Assembly (NCBI GenBank): GCA_026874595.1 | Contig: CM049306.1 | Location: forward strand, 42,098,019-42,162,018 | Direction of reading: 5' to 3' | DNA: 64,000 bases | From: Sipunculus nudus | Lineage: Eukaryota; Annelida; Sipuncula; Golfingiida; Sipunculidae | Shown here: positions 21,666 through 34,239 of the stretch, in pieces | Numbering within the stretch: position 1 is the first letter of the stretch | Layout of the letters: each line of letters starts with the position of its first letter | The notes under the pieces: model-generated | The model's input: the letters and a program-made list of their open reading frames with translations, nothing else | The model's database searches: none | What the model was told of the DNA's origin: nothing | Translations under genes and position numbers: made by a program

Positions 21666-22425
21666 AAAGAGAAATTGTACAAATGTGGTAAATGTGGCAG
21701 ATCCTGGAAGATGGCATTAATCAACAAATTCATATCATAAAATAATTTTTTGTTATTATTTTAACTTTAATTAACTGATCCTGTTTTTTTGTGTCTAATT
21801 GATGGAGTTATAATCAAAGCATGAATTCCTTTTCAAATTGAACAAGCCTATTCAGACGTTAACAGTGATTTTTTTCTTTCTGCAAGGACGATGCTTGCTT
21901 GATTGGTTACAGATCTGCGCTTAATACGACCCAGCTGCGTTGCCATCATTAGTCAGGAAAATGACTTTGTACTTTTTTATCCGTAGCAAGCTGATCAAGG
22001 AATGGCAAACTTTGAAACACGTATTTATGAATGCATGAGCCCATCAAAATCTGCAGCCGATAAAGCACCGGGGCTTCTTCATGCACAGATGGCGTAGGTA
22101 TAAACGTGGTGAAGAGGAAAATACAGTCCGTCCAAGTTCGTTGGAAAAGAATTGTTTAAAGGCAAATTATATGAACATGAATGTTTTGTGGTAAGGACTT
22201 CACGGTACAAGTAACATTTATAAGCTCCAGCACGTGAAATGTCAAATAGAAGGCGTTCCCTTAAATCTTAATTTTAAAATTTGACAGTTGAAACAAGAAG
22301 TCAGGCCGCCCAACAGTGCCGTACAGGAAAAGGTTCGTTTTAAGCATGAAGAAACGACCTCTGATGGAAGGGTGGCATGCGTAACTCAAGCAAAAGTTTC
22401 AAGGTTACATGTTTCTCGTGTAATA

Positions 22426-22889
22426 CTGTAGTTGGCTTCATACATGCGAGGCTGAAATTTCGCGATTTCTTCATTTTGAATGTTTTGCGAGGGTTCATTG
22501 TCGTGATTGCACCAGAATCTATGAAATCGAAGTACAATAATACTTACATTTATCATAAACAAATGAAAAAAACCCCACAATACCTAACTCATTACCATTA
22601 TAGTCATTATATTATAACCTGTTTCATAATCGATTTTTGGACAATTACTATTAAGTGTTTGCATGAGAAGGTCGCGATACCATCCACAGATGATGTTGTT
22701 GATTTACAAACCTTGTTTCTTGAGGTGTGATAACTAATTCATTTGTGCAGAATCTGCAGATGCATCATATCCTCTCGTTCGTCCTCGATAAAGGGGCAGC
22801 TTATTCCCAAAGGGTATCATATTTGTGATTATATCCCTTTCGCGAATATCGCGACAATAAAACCCTCGCGAACAAAAAGACATCTACAG
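22426..22889 (-). mobile_element. CGCGAA-rich MITE with TA target duplication (copy B)
   Basis: The ends are CTGTAGTTGGCTTCATAC at left and, complemented, CTGTAGATGTC at right, bounded by TA at 22424-22425 and 22890-22891. The left 105 bases match the right end of copy A in inverted orientation (CGAGGCTGAAATTTCGCG and CCAGAATCTATGAAATCG). The right part has TTCGCGAATATCGCGACAAT, then AAAACCCTCGCGAAC. It is somewhat longer than copy A. No protein is encoded. Confidence 0.75.
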
Positions 22890-23189
22890 TATGTTAATAC
22901 AAGTTCCGTGCGGCCAGTCCTTACCTTGCGTGAAGCGACTTTAGTTAAGCCATTACATAGCCTTAAATGTGTCACAACTCATGTGTTTACTGTAGTCAAT
23001 GAAAAGTATTCCATGACTGAAGAGAAAGTATGCATGTATTGGTCAGTATCAAGCGATGTGTTACAATAAGATGCGACTAAGTACAAAAGGTATTGAGTTC
23101 AATATATATATTTTCAGTTTATAAGTTTACGTCATATAGGGGAAATATCAGGAAATATCAGGGTATTTTTGTAACGGGCCAGGGAAGAA

Positions 23190-23345
23190 TCGATCAGATT
23201 TTGGTGCGGATCCGACAAATGATTCGTAATCAGGAAGGAATCAAGAAATATTTACTAAAGTACAGTCATTTATGCATGAATGAACCTGGACATATGGGCC
23301 GAATAAGTAAATGCAAAGACAAGGCGAAGGCTTGCATTCTTTAGA
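23190..23345 (+). repeat. Dispersed repeat family R2, copy 2
   Basis: Contains ATTTATGCATGAATGAACCT, GGGCCGAATAAGTAAATGC and GGCGAAGGCTTGCATT, then CTTTAG. This copy shows the uninterrupted 3' part of the family, which is needed to recognise the insertion in the 31-kb copy. Confidence 0.75.
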
Positions 23346-23349
23346 ATAT

Positions 23350-26300
23350 ATAGATTTCTCGTTTTACACTGTATTTTTAAATTGTACAAATTTAGTCATG
23401 ATGACTATTTACCTAATCGCTCTGCATGATTCAGATTGTGTTTTCGTAACACAACTTAATAAAACTAAAACTAAATATAAAAAAAATAACTTCTCCAACC
23501 TCCTTAAATAAAACTTGTGCTCCATAAGTTGCGGATATATTGTGAGATTTATCTTATTTAGTGAACAGCACTTAGAGGATATGTAAGCGTTGCATCACTT
23601 CTAGAATAAAAAACCTTTTTATCTTCTGTAGCTATCGTTTTTCACATACACGACTCTGGATATGCCACCGTAACAACTCTAGAATACAAATCATCCCAGT
23701 GTTGTAATTAGATAACGAAAACCACCGGTGTTTTGATTGATATAACTACTAATCTATAATGACCAACCATTTAGCTAAACAGCAAAATGGGATGTTGATT
23801 TCCTCGTATACAATTTTAATGTGGAGGGAGACGAAGTCCAGATGACCCTAATCCAGTCTAAATTCTACACGGACAGGTTTCGTCTAGACCGACACCTGGT
23901 CGAGTCCGTTAATCACTTTTATATCCGACTGTGAAGGCCACGGGTTTTACAGCTGATTACATCAGCATCGGGAACGGACAAGTGGCAGTGGTAACAAATT
24001 GAATTTAGCAACAAATTGCTCCTCAGAACAAATGAGAACACTTTCATTTCCTGTTTTACAACCCCCAAGAACACGCAAAACAGGTGTATTTGTAGTTCGT
24101 GCGTTATTAGAAATTTTGCTGACAGAATATTAACGAGAGTTTCTTCTCTTGTTATGTTTCGTCTTTGACAGGACTGTTTCGTTAATACTACATTCATTTT
24201 ATCAGTTTATTATATTTGTCCGGTTTACATGCATGTTATACGTTCATATGATCAAATGTCCGGTAATGAAAGAACGACACCCAGAACCTATTTCACGAGC
24301 GATCATGTGGCGTATTAAATACGTTAGATATCTAATTAACGGTTTCACGGACTATCTCTAAGTACAGAATGTATTTTTGTTACTTTCACTACCTTTATGA
24401 GATGACTAAGAATGATGCCGTTACCTAGATTATGGTTTAAATCACGCAGCTGTACTTATGAGGGTTTATAAGCTGTAGCTATATCAAAGACTGAGACCAC
24501 CAGAACTCAAGCCAGTAGAATTGTAGTAGTAGAGCGCATCACTCCGCCAGGACAACGCACTTCTTCTGGAACCTTCAATTTATCCGAACTCGCACTATAA
24601 GTAAATGAGATCTTCTTCGTTCCTCGTCACATTAATTTTTACAAATTGGTGGATATACTGGTTTGTTTGTTTCTACGTAACTAGACAAACAAAAATAACC
24701 TCTTTGCCGAGGTAAAAAAAAAAAACTTGTGACCTGGCGTTGCCAAAATAAATAACATACGTTGAATCTACATTCCGTTTAGTTAAATAAGAGGTAGTCA
24801 GGAATTGGAAACAGTTTAGGCTGCAAATCTCATTGTCACTTGATTTTGGTTTTCTACATTTGCTTGAATTGGTCCAGGGTACACAATCGATATTATGTAT
24901 CAGATCCAACTGCGAAGCGTCATGACCTATGGACATATTTTTTTTTTCCACAGGGCTCTGAATGGTTCTCTAATTAATGACTGAACCATGGTCCTGTTTT
25001 TTTTTCTATTCATGAAACATATAGGTATAAACATGGGTTAAGAACATAATCCTATTGGTGTAAATCGGCTTAATACTTTGAAACACTGCAGTCACCGAGG
25101 GTGATACTCTGACACATGGTCCTGGTAGTACGCTTTAATCACCAGCCCACACAGTGACTTGCGTGGGATTATAAGCTCTAATTGATTTGTATTGGCATAA
25201 TTTAGAAAGTCTATAGATTCCACCATCTGACCCCTTGGTGGTGACTCGCATAAGCTGTGTATCTATATGTACGACCCATGTCAATTAATGAAGGTATAAA
25301 TTGTATTTAGATAAAGTATCATGTATTTTGATAAGTAAATATCCATAAATATAGGACATAAAGGACGACAGATACGTTTATTCTGATTATTGCGGCTGTG
25401 GGGGGGGGGGGCATTGAATAACTTAGGAAAAATACAGTATTTGATGCAATTTGATACCACTGGGATGTAAACAAAATACTAGTACTTATACGGTAGTCAA
25501 TAAGTTGTCACGATGTCTGTGACAATGTTCTCCTTAACGTGTCCATTACATACATATATAGGTATATAAGACGATAAGTCGCTTAAAACATCTAGAAACC
25601 GCAGTCAGTGTTTTTAAAAGCCACTGTCCTTAACCCGCTCACATTTTCAGACAGTATTGTACCACGTGGTTACAAGTGTAATTTTACATTTTACAATGGA
25701 TGATGTAGTTTTACATTTAACTCCAGATTCCGTAATTAAGAACGCACCTTATCATGACAGGGACAGCTCTGGTATTTGGTTACCATGGCTATTTAGTGTG
25801 ATGGAGGGTGAACATTTCAGTCTGGTCATCTCATCCAGTTACCTGATCGTGACTAGGGCCCATTCCTGTGAAGTTCATTTGACACAAATACACAAACAAC
25901 AGTCTGCTATGCACTGTTTATTAGAAGAACAATGCGTTATAGGGAAGAATACCTTATTGATCGTGTCCTTTTAAGTCCATATCACGTATATGCACCTGCT
26001 AGATCCGACTGTCGGTCTTAATAGCGGATTGGTTAATATGTTACGCCTCCGATTTCCATTTTCCATAATACGGATACTCAATAAACCCTATAGCGCATCT
26101 AAATCCATGGATGTGTATGCTGTGTTATACTGGCTTTATAGGAAGTCATTTGACCTGGGTTTTTATAAAGATATAACAATGGCTGGTGCCAAGGCAAAAA
26201 ATATGTGCTGCAACGATGGAGATTGATTTGCCTAGTCACATTTGCACTGAGATATTGTTGCTTTTTTGTGTGTGAAGGTCACCGCCTCCATTAATATGTA

Positions 26301-26980
26301 CATAATTTTTAACCGTCCTACCTGGATGGTTTGTTATATGGACTAAGTTCGTGGGTTCGTACGGAATATCTGTCGGCATTGTGTCACAGATTTACCCATA
26401 GGTAAACTAACGCTGGTTTAAACAAACACAATGGTAGTCCTCCCGGAGAAACTGACTATGCGTATCACAGAACTTGTCATCTCCGGTCCTCTAGTGACGT
26501 AACCATCCATTCCATCCTAGATTTTGGAACGGCCGATAACAGAAGCCCCGCTCTAAAAAATATTCACATTTACGTTAAGAACTTGATGATACCTTCCGCT
26601 GTCAGCTTGAATGTCTGGAGAAGACCACACATCCCGACCTCTTGCCCAACCTTCGTTTTAGATTTCCATGGTCTTCGTGTGCTAAGAACATGTGAGAAGG
26701 ACAATCCACTCAAGAGATCCCAGTCCCCGTTAAGACAAACTCCCTCACCAAGAATACCATAATTTTCTTCACTCCTAGCACATATTTTGAAGCATATATT
26801 TTCATCATATGTAAATGATTTTTGCTAAGTGTTTGCTAACACTTTATTATTCATGATTTACTTTAAAATTAAACTTTCCAACACGGGCTGACATTTATGA
26901 AAATACAATGAGGCAACTTATACATTTAAAATCCAAACATAATTCATAATGAGATAAAAATCACTAAGAAAAATATGGTA
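23350..26980. other. Stretch without recognised gene
   Basis: No transposon ends or tandem arrays were recognised except short mononucleotide runs (about 25399-25410, poly-G). Frames of 105 codons (25657-25974) or fewer show no domain. Confidence 0.5.
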
Positions 26981-26984
26981 AAAC

Positions 26985-27135
26985 TAGAAATCTGCATTGT
27001 AAGGAAAGCACGCCTCCTCTGCGTGGGGCCCAAAATCTACTCGACTTTCATAGGCCAATCCCTAAAATGCTCTGGAGATTTCATGAGATTCCGTTCAAGA
27101 TTGTGTGAATTATGTTTGGACAAACACACACATGC
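26985..27135 (-). repeat. Dispersed repeat family R2, partial minus-strand copy
   Basis: TTTCATGAGATTCCGTTCA is the complement of the family core, followed by GTTTGGACAAACACACACATGC, the complement of its start region (split here by family divergence). It is followed by poly-C. Confidence 0.65.
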
Positions 27136-27222
27136 ACCCCCCCCCCCCAAAAGGTAAGGGAACCAAGGTTACTTTGTCCCCACCCCCGTCCCCCTACCCC
27201 CCCCCCCCCCCCCTCTCCGACC
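27136..27222. repeat. Poly-C tracts
   Basis: Several runs of C of up to about 14 bases. They probably reflect the G-rich stretch that follows the start of the R2 family, seen on the opposite strand. Confidence 0.85.
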
Positions 27223-27224
27223 CC

Positions 27225-27903
27225 AAAGAAGGCCCATGACATCATCATCGACCTTTCCTATTAACGCCGCCACATTCTTATTTACTTAGGTCTAAATCTT
27301 TAGGCGTGTGTAACGTTAGTATAAATGCAGTGTCTCCCATCCCGCCTCATCCAAAAAAGTATGTGGATGTTGAGTTATGTTCTCTTACTAAAAGGTGTAA
27401 AAATGTACACATTTATTTATAAGATTAAGACGAACATCTAGCTGCGCTGTCGCTAAACAAAAGAAAATAGAGGAAGGAACAAAGGGCTCAATAGATCCAT
27501 CACCCTGAGGAACCACTCTATATTGCATGGCCTATAATCGCTCGGTCTATTTCTTGCTGAAGGCTTCATTTGCTTCTACCTAACAAACACATAAATACAT
27601 GATTAGCGCCGAGCCCCATGAGGGCTGTAAACTAATGTTACTGTAGCGACCACCTACTACGGTTCTGTGCCTTGTTACTTCAGAACTATAGAAGTAAATG
27701 AGCGCCTGTTACCATCCCTGCAATAAAACCAAAACCCTTTGTCCAATAAAAACAGTAAGAGGAGTCTCAATCATGATTTGCACATTGTGCGCAATTTTTC
27801 ACTTTCATGTGGAACTGGAAGATGTATGACTTACTTTTTAGATTCTTTTGCAATGATGTGTGTCTCCTCTAAACTGTGTGACAAGTAGTAAATAAAAAAT
27901 GAT
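27225..27903. other. Stretch without recognised gene
   Basis: No repeat or frame of note. Confidence 0.5.
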
Positions 27904-27913
27904 AATAATAATG

Positions 27914-27973
<60 letters not shown>
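27904..27973. repeat. (ATT)n microsatellite
   Basis: About 20 ATT units directly abutting the 5' end of Helentron-like copy B. Confidence 0.97.
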
Positions 27974-27974
27974 G

Positions 27975-28956
27975 TATCCACCAAAAGTTTTGCGGATCTA
28001 CGTTTTCAGCTGGACGCCGCCGCCGCCAACGCATAGGTCTCCGGAGAACTGCTGCGTAACCACTGTCAGGAATATTTTGAAACTCGGAATTAAGATCTGC
28101 TGCACCCTCACTTCGGAATGACCTCTGACCTTTCCTCTCTGCAGAGCGTCCAACTGTGCGTCTGTTCTCACACATAAATCCACATATCTTGGAATTCGTT
28201 TGACCAATCGGGCTTCAATTGTGCACGAGTATAGCTCTTGGATAGCTTTATATCATACGCATAAACGGTGGCGCCATCTACAACCATTTTTGTCCATCGT
28301 CTGCCTTGGGTCTAGATCACTTATAGACATCATGGACATATAGACATCAGGGATAGGTTTCTCGTTTATATGATAGGTGGCGCCCCTTACAATCACGCTG
28401 GGGACATCCATGCTAAACCTCAGGACTTGTTTGACGTATCGGCCTGAAATGTTACATGAATTTGATCCAACATAGCACTTTATCATATACAAAGCTGTAA
28501 ATGTTTGCATGGTGTTTATCCTTTTAGTCTGGCTAGGTTAAAAATCACTCATATCTCGACAGTGGTTTGACTTATCCGCCTTAACTTATGCATGGGCATG
28601 CATCGTGGATAGATTTTTCCTTGAGTTCGCAGGTTCTGCCACTTATAAACACGTTTACACGACAGACATCCATGCTAACATTCCAGGACTGGTTTGACGT
28701 CTCGGCCGAACATTTTGCATGAGTACCTACCTCTGCAGCTTATACAATTTGGGTGGCCGAACTCCACGTATATCTCAGGACTGGTCTGATATATCGGCCT
28801 AAGCCTAACCCTAATTGTCGCCTTCCCAATTCCATCAATAATGCAACATATCTCACTCTATTCCCCCTTTACCACTCACTCCTTGCCTCACTTCACCAAT
28901 ACCACTCTGATTTCGGCGGAGACACGTAGTCGCTTGTTGACTACCCGTTTTTTTAG
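27975..28956 (+). mobile_element. Helentron-like non-autonomous element (pearl/HINE type), copy B
   Basis: Same architecture as copy A in opposite orientation. The 5' end has CCACCAAAAGTTTTGCGG (27978-27995), which folds on itself, then a CGCCGCCGCC block and CTCCGGAGAACT. Diverged internal units follow, carrying GGTGGCGCCA near 28265 and GGTGGCGCC near 28375. The 3' subterminal repeat CTCTGATTTCGGCGG is at 28905-28919. The 3' hairpin, GTAGTCG/TGACTAC with loop CTTGT, is at 28926-28944. It ends at TTAG (28953-28956), a one-base departure from CTAG. No replicase is present. The shared frame fragment R.QRKGQRS in A and B reflects homologous DNA and not a protein gene. Confidence 0.75.
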
Positions 28957-28959
28957 GTT

Positions 28960-29925
28960 TTATTATTATCATTATTTTTTAATAAAATTGTGGTTTGTAA
29001 TGTTACTGTTGTTTAACTTCTGTTCTTACTGCTTTCGTTAGTGTTGTTATTGTTATTTACAAGAAGTCAAGCCATGGAAAGATATTTTCGTGTGTTCTTT
29101 TGCTGTTACATTGAGAATGCAGGGATAAGTGATGATGCTAATAAACGTCTGTATGAATTATCTGTCAAATTTGGATGAGCGAACTGGTTAATGTCATATA
29201 CAATGTCATGTATTTTCAAGATACCAAGAATACAGGCGCAAGATTGCCGAGTTCTTATACACTGTAAAATTGCTCGATTATTCACCCGTTGATTGAGATT
29301 CGGCAGATTATCAGATAATATGATATCATAGCATGGACACGAGTTAAGGTAATAAGGGGTATTTAAACGAAAAGTAGGCCAAAGTTTAGCTATGGTCAAG
29401 CCATCCTCTAGTACTGAGTGCAATGTAGCCGAATGATGTTTTGTCCAGAGCGTCGGCTTCTGTTAAACTATTAGTTACCCGGGCTGGATGGTCCCGGTGC
29501 GGGCCTTCATATAACTATGCCTCGCGTGATAACACGACCCACGAGAAATGTGGCACGGACAATAAATTCATGGATACTCTCTCAGGTTGACCAGTACTTG
29601 TTCCACCCTGATTATAAATTCGCAAGGGCAGATAAACGACTGTGAGTGTTCTGTACCGGCCTATTTGATACACATCGCAGACCTAGTGTAGTACATATGC
29701 ATTGAATGTCATACAGTTTTATAAACAAATTACTATAAAGTTTTGCTTCGTGTTTTTTTAATATATTTGTTTTTGTTTAACCCTCAATATCATTGCTTTC
29801 TTTGATTTGAAAGAATGATTCAAAATCCTTGAGGTTCAAACAGATAAGGAATGTGATACTTATATTAAAAATAATAACAATAAAATTTTAATTATAATTA
29901 GTAGTAGTAGTATTTTTGACAATAG
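28960..29925. other. Stretch without recognised gene
   Basis: The minus frame at 29106-29423 (105 codons) has no domain. CCCGGGCTGGATGGTCCCGG at 29479-29498 is a small GC-rich inverted repeat. Confidence 0.45.
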
Positions 29926-29927
29926 CT

Positions 29928-29958
<31 letters not shown>

Positions 29959-29973
29959 ATGAATAAATAATAA

Positions 29974-30069
<96 letters not shown>

Positions 30070-30076
30070 TTTATTA
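29926..30076. repeat. (TAA)n/(TTA)n inverted microsatellite
   Basis: Blocks of TAA units are followed by blocks of TTA units and then (TTTA)n, so the two halves are mutually complementary and can form a long AT hairpin. Confidence 0.93.
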
Positions 30077-30904
30077 TGGTCTTAACCTAAGAATTGGCGA
30101 ACGCCATAGATTTATCGGTGTGGGTTTTTAATCAAAGCCGGTGATGTGTGCTGAGCTGCAGCAAGCCACACCATGATCACATAATTTATATGGAACTCAA
30201 TATCCAAGCCGCCAACAGTGACCATAGTAGATATGTGACGTGTAGAGGATTAGATGGTGGGTCGAACATAGAGTATACTTGAGATAAAAACCGACATAAA
30301 TGACACGATCAATCAACTACGACGCCTCAGCATGTCTCTCCTGGGTGTCACATGAATCATCTTTGGATACATCAACCACGTTTCGACCTTTAACATTAAA
30401 AGAGACATGTTTCATCAAAGCCATTTGGTACAACTATAAGCTGGCGTTCGAAGCTCATGTCCTGTCACCATGGGTTGAGGCGGCTCTGTTTCTCGTTTTA
30501 GTTTGATGGATTGTTACTTATTCGTTACCTTAACCAGTCATTTATACATGAATTTAAATTAAATCCAACTATGATACAAACAGTATACCTCTGGACGGAT
30601 GTATTTTTAAAACACTGCAAACTTGTTATAATTCACTAAAAGATTGGTCAAACAATATCGTTGACATTACACAGTTAGGTTATGTAATATGTGAAAACCG
30701 GCTAAATCAACCAATAGTTAACAAGAATTAGAGGTGCTAAATAAATATAACTCTAGAGATTTTACAGTGAAATAACAGTACAATTACGACAGAAGTGTTT
30801 GAATAACGCTCCTCTTGCGAGTACTCATATAAAAGAAAGGGATGTCCAAATTTGATACCCTGACAAAAATCACATGTTAGTTGTCTCCGCAAGTAGGGGT
30901 TATC

Positions 30905-31132
30905 TTCATTCGTGCGTGTGTTTGTGTTTTTGTGTTTGTTCACAATGTAACTAATGCAGCCATGAACGGAATCTCATGAAATTTTCAGAATCGATTAGAC
31001 TTAGGTGTTAATCTGGCACATGTTCCGAAATCAAGAACGTCATCAAGGAATATCCATAAATGTAAAGTCACTTATGCAGGAATGGACCTTGGAATATGAG
31101 CCGAATAAGTGAATGCAAACACGGTTTTTGGT
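30905..31132 (+). repeat. Dispersed repeat family R2, 5' part interrupted by insertion
   Basis: Contains CATTCGTGCGTGTGTTTGTG, ATGAACGGAATCTCATGAAA and AACGTCATCAAGGAATATCC, then CCGAATAAGTGAATGCAAAC. It breaks at 31132, and its 3' part (GGCGAAGGCTTGCATT) resumes after the inserted transposon at 32290-32342. Confidence 0.8.
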
Positions 31133-31174
31133 CAGGGGCGTAGCCAGGATTGAGGGAGGGGAGGGGGCCATCAT

Positions 31175-32098
31175 CAGTGGCGGATCAAGAAATTCAAAAA
31201 GGGGGGGGGGGGCGCTAATATGCATGTATGGGTAATATGAAAACGGTTATATATACAAGTAAATATATGTATATTATTATTATTATTATTATTTTTACTA
31301 TACTTTATATATTGAACTATATGAAAATATATATATTTTTATTTTCAATTATGAACCATGGTATAATTAAGGCCAGTTACAGGTACATAGGGAAGGTATG
31401 GGAGGGGGTTTCCCCCAAACATATTGGGAAATTTTTTTATGTACAATGTAAAGAGGACATTTTGAGGCAATTTTAACAAAAACTGAGGGTTTACTGTTCC
31501 TGAAAACTGTTTCCTTATGTCTTCGCGTTATGTAATCAAACTGTAGAGAGGTTCAATATTTAATATTTATATTTCTTCAACATTAGGAAATAAAATTTCA
31601 ATCTTTTTCAAAAGAGTCAATGGCACAAAAGCGCAATCACGTTTGTAACTATCAAAATATTATCTTTTAATGTAATGATCGTGGTGAAATAACTGATAAG
31701 CTGAATAATTATGTAAAACTCCGCATTTAAACGGTTTCCGTGGTATCGACAGCACGCAGGACTCCTAAGAGCTCAACACAGATCGCGAGTTTGAGTACCG
31801 GTATCACCAGAGGAGCCGTACGTCACCTGTATTGCTCACGGCGGACCCCAACCAGGGCCCGGTGCTTGATCGATCTGCAGTTGTTCTGCAGCTGTCCATA
31901 AATATTCTTATACTCAACAAATAAATTTGAAAGTAATTGTAACTGCAGATAACTTAAATAAAGTCTAATTGCTTATTAATAATAAGAAATATGAAAAACG
32001 AAAATTAATCACGAAAATCGGAAATAAGATAAAATGAGAGATTTTGCAGCTCAACGGGGGGCCGCGCGCCGAAGGCGCCCCCTCTGATCCCGCTACTA
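31175..32098. mobile_element. hAT-like element nested in outer element (inner layer)
   Basis: The left end is CAGTGGCGGATCAAG followed by a G run. The right end is CCTCTGATCCCGCTACTA, whose complement starts TAGTAGCGGGATCAG. It is homologous to 44212-45051, sharing a GGAGGGGG/GGCATGGGG stretch, AGAGGACA.TTTGA.GCA..TTTAA and a tRNA-like module at 31750-31815. An alternative right end is 32118 (ATCCGCCCCTG). No clear target duplication was seen. No transposase is encoded. Confidence 0.65.
31733..31815 (+). other. tRNA-like module inside hAT-like element
   Basis: GCACGCAGGACTCCTAAGAG, then CAGATCGCGAGTTTGAGTACC, resembles a tRNA box B region (GAGTTTGAGTACC). It aligns with 44709-44758, where the word is GAGTTCGAGTGTC. 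Its presence in both long copies means it was captured before they spread. It is not a functional tRNA gene. Confidence 0.4.
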
Positions 32099-32124
32099 GT
32101 AGCATATATCCGCCCCTGATTTAA

Positions 32125-32125
<1 letters not shown>

Positions 32126-32186
<61 letters not shown>
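32126..32186. repeat. (TA)n microsatellite inside hAT-like element
   Basis: About 30 TA units in the right part of the outer element. Confidence 0.97.
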
Positions 32187-32189
<3 letters not shown>

Positions 32190-32289
32190 TTACGTAAAAT
32201 TCCGAAAGGACGGCGAGTACTGGATGCGACCGGGGCGGGGGTGGGGGGTAAGGGGGGGGGGCCATGGCCTCCCCTTGGCTACGCCCCTG

Positions 32290-32342
32290 TTGGTGCATCC
32301 CACACAGGAGATCCCGAAATGGCGAAGGCTTGCATTTCTTAG
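32290..32342 (+). repeat. Dispersed repeat family R2, 3' part after insertion
   Basis: GGCGAAGGCTTGCATT, then TCTTAG matches the 3' part of the 23.2-kb copy. Confidence 0.75.
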
Positions 32343-32344
32343 AT

Positions 32345-34180
32345 TGCAGATTTCTAGTATTAGACTTGGTAAGACCTGAGTAGTGGATGGCTCCGTTGAA
32401 GTATGCTTGAATTAATACGGATTGGTCTCTTGACCTGTTGGAAACATGCCAGGAAACTCTTGAAGAAGGGATCACAGCTGTGAGGACAAATGGTGTTAAC
32501 CAGCGCCCGTGATCTAGTTTGTCTTCCAAACGTAAAGACGAATCCCATGCTCATTCCATGGTTGTATGAACTATAAGTAAGCATGAACTATGGGTAAGCA
32601 TGAACTATAGGTAAGCATACAAAGACCACCTTTGATACATGTTTATCAGATACCCTGTGAGAACTAAAACAGAACCAAAAGGCTTATAAAGCCAGGCAGG
32701 AAAGCAAATGCTAATTGACATGTAATGTGAAGGGAACAGCTGGAACATTTGGGAACCAGAAGACAAATAGTAGATAACCATATAAGAGAAAAGTAGGCCG
32801 CACACAGAGACGACGAAACGAGACGAGATCGGACGGGAGCACACTGAGAACTCTACATAAACAGGCCGCCACCACTTTTCCCGCTGCCAGTCCGGTCCTA
32901 GAGAGGTCGCACATGACTCTTTTTCCCTATTACCCCTCATACGCTCCTCAGCAATCAGAAAGAAGCTGTCTTATATAGGCCAGGGAAACATTTAGAATAT
33001 GCATGAAAGGAGCACATTAGTATACGTTCAGAGAACTTGGTTTTCCGTATGATATGGATGGAACAAAAGATTGTATTTGCTTTTATAAAGAAAAAATTGA
33101 CAAAACCTACTCAGTGTTGTTTTGATACATATGACAAATCTCCGTTAAAAATGATATGGCCGATACTTGCATGCTTACATGGACACATGAGGGCCAAAAA
33201 ATAAACGTTCATTGCAGCAAAAGTTACCTGTAATGATCAAATATGATGATGATGATGATGAAATTGAGAACAACAACGACGAGGAGATGGATACGAAATG
33301 TCTATAATTAGAACTTGTGGCATCTTCGTCAGAATATATTTGTCCTGTTCTTATTGATTTAAGACAGTTTGACGGAAATTCAGAAAAGCAACATGCTTGA
33401 TTTCAGTGTTGTATTTTGTTGACGCAATGAGATGTGTGAGAGAAGTAAGGATGCAAAAGGGAAAGGTATTGTAATCCTACCATTTCCACTACAATATTCT
33501 TAATATTATCATGTTTCTTTTGTAATTTATAAGACTAAGACCTTCCACACTGTGCATGTGAAAGTAAGAGAGAGGAGTTGTACACAGAAAGAAATGAATG
33601 TGACAATAAAGACTTTAACGCCGGGCAAAATTATATTAAGTCATCGTATAAATTACTATAGAGACAGACAGTGGATGATTTATAACAAATAAAATATTGT
33701 TAAACACATCTACGAAGATAGAAAGTTCGGGGGCAAACTTTAAAATTGAAGGATATTGCGTTAAAAGGGACGTAGAACACGTTTAAAAGGATTTATTGAA
33801 TACTAGAAACTGAGGGAGAGTGTCCTGTACGTCTCAATGATCTGAGTCATGACTCGCTTGAAGTGCTTCTACAGATAAAACTCCATTGTCGAAATGGCTA
33901 AACCTTTTCAGACTTCTTCATGCCCGTAATGTGATGGTCCTTAAAGGTGTTCATCACAGGTCGTCCGCTATATCTTTACCTGCTGCCGTGGTACCTAGCA
34001 TCTTTGTCGTTAGCCCTCCTCTATTGGTAGAAAAATGTATGTCACATGTACGGGAACACATGAAACTAGAAGTCACTCAGAAGATACCACCGCAAACGAC
34101 CACAATCTACTGTACCCAACCCTTTGACCCTGATCAGCATCCAGTTTAATGGAGTCTTCTCTGGTCCATCACACAGAGCC
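32345..34180. other. Stretch without recognised gene
   Basis: Two short related phrases (GCATGAACTATGGGTAAG and GCATGAACTATAGGTAAG) lie at 32580-32617. The 111-codon minus frame at 32605-32940 has a hydrophobic middle but no known motif. A short ATG-unit run lies near 33243-33261. Confidence 0.45.
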
Positions 34181-34181
34181 T

Positions 34182-34231
34182 CAGCGGCGGACACAGGATC
34201 CTAGAGAAAAAAAAAAGGGGGGGGGGGGTTC
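34182..34231. mobile_element. hAT-like left-end fragment
   Basis: CAGCGGCGGACACAGGATC followed by an A run and a G run resembles the left ends of the elements at 31175 and 44212. No right end was found within a few hundred bases. Confidence 0.4.
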
Positions 34232-34239
34232 TCAACATC

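Larger units (their letters stand above)
31133..32289. mobile_element. hAT-like element inserted into R2 (outer layer)
   Basis: The ends are CAGGGGCGTAGCCAGGATT and, complemented, CAGGGGCGTAGCCAAGG. The pentamer TTGGT is duplicated exactly at 31128-31132 and 32290-32294. The host R2 repeat continues on the far side, which independently supports the boundary. Its own sequence is short: about 40 bases on the left, and on the right a (TA)n tract and a G-rich stretch. A second element occupies most of the span. A 5-bp duplication with these ends suggests a hAT-type element. Confidence 0.8.

Noticed and set aside
27969-28207. Frames in Helentron copy B resembling a frame in copy A (shared QRKGQRS)
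   Set aside because: The similarity is explained by homologous non-coding element DNA; the frames do not extend and share no conserved start or end.
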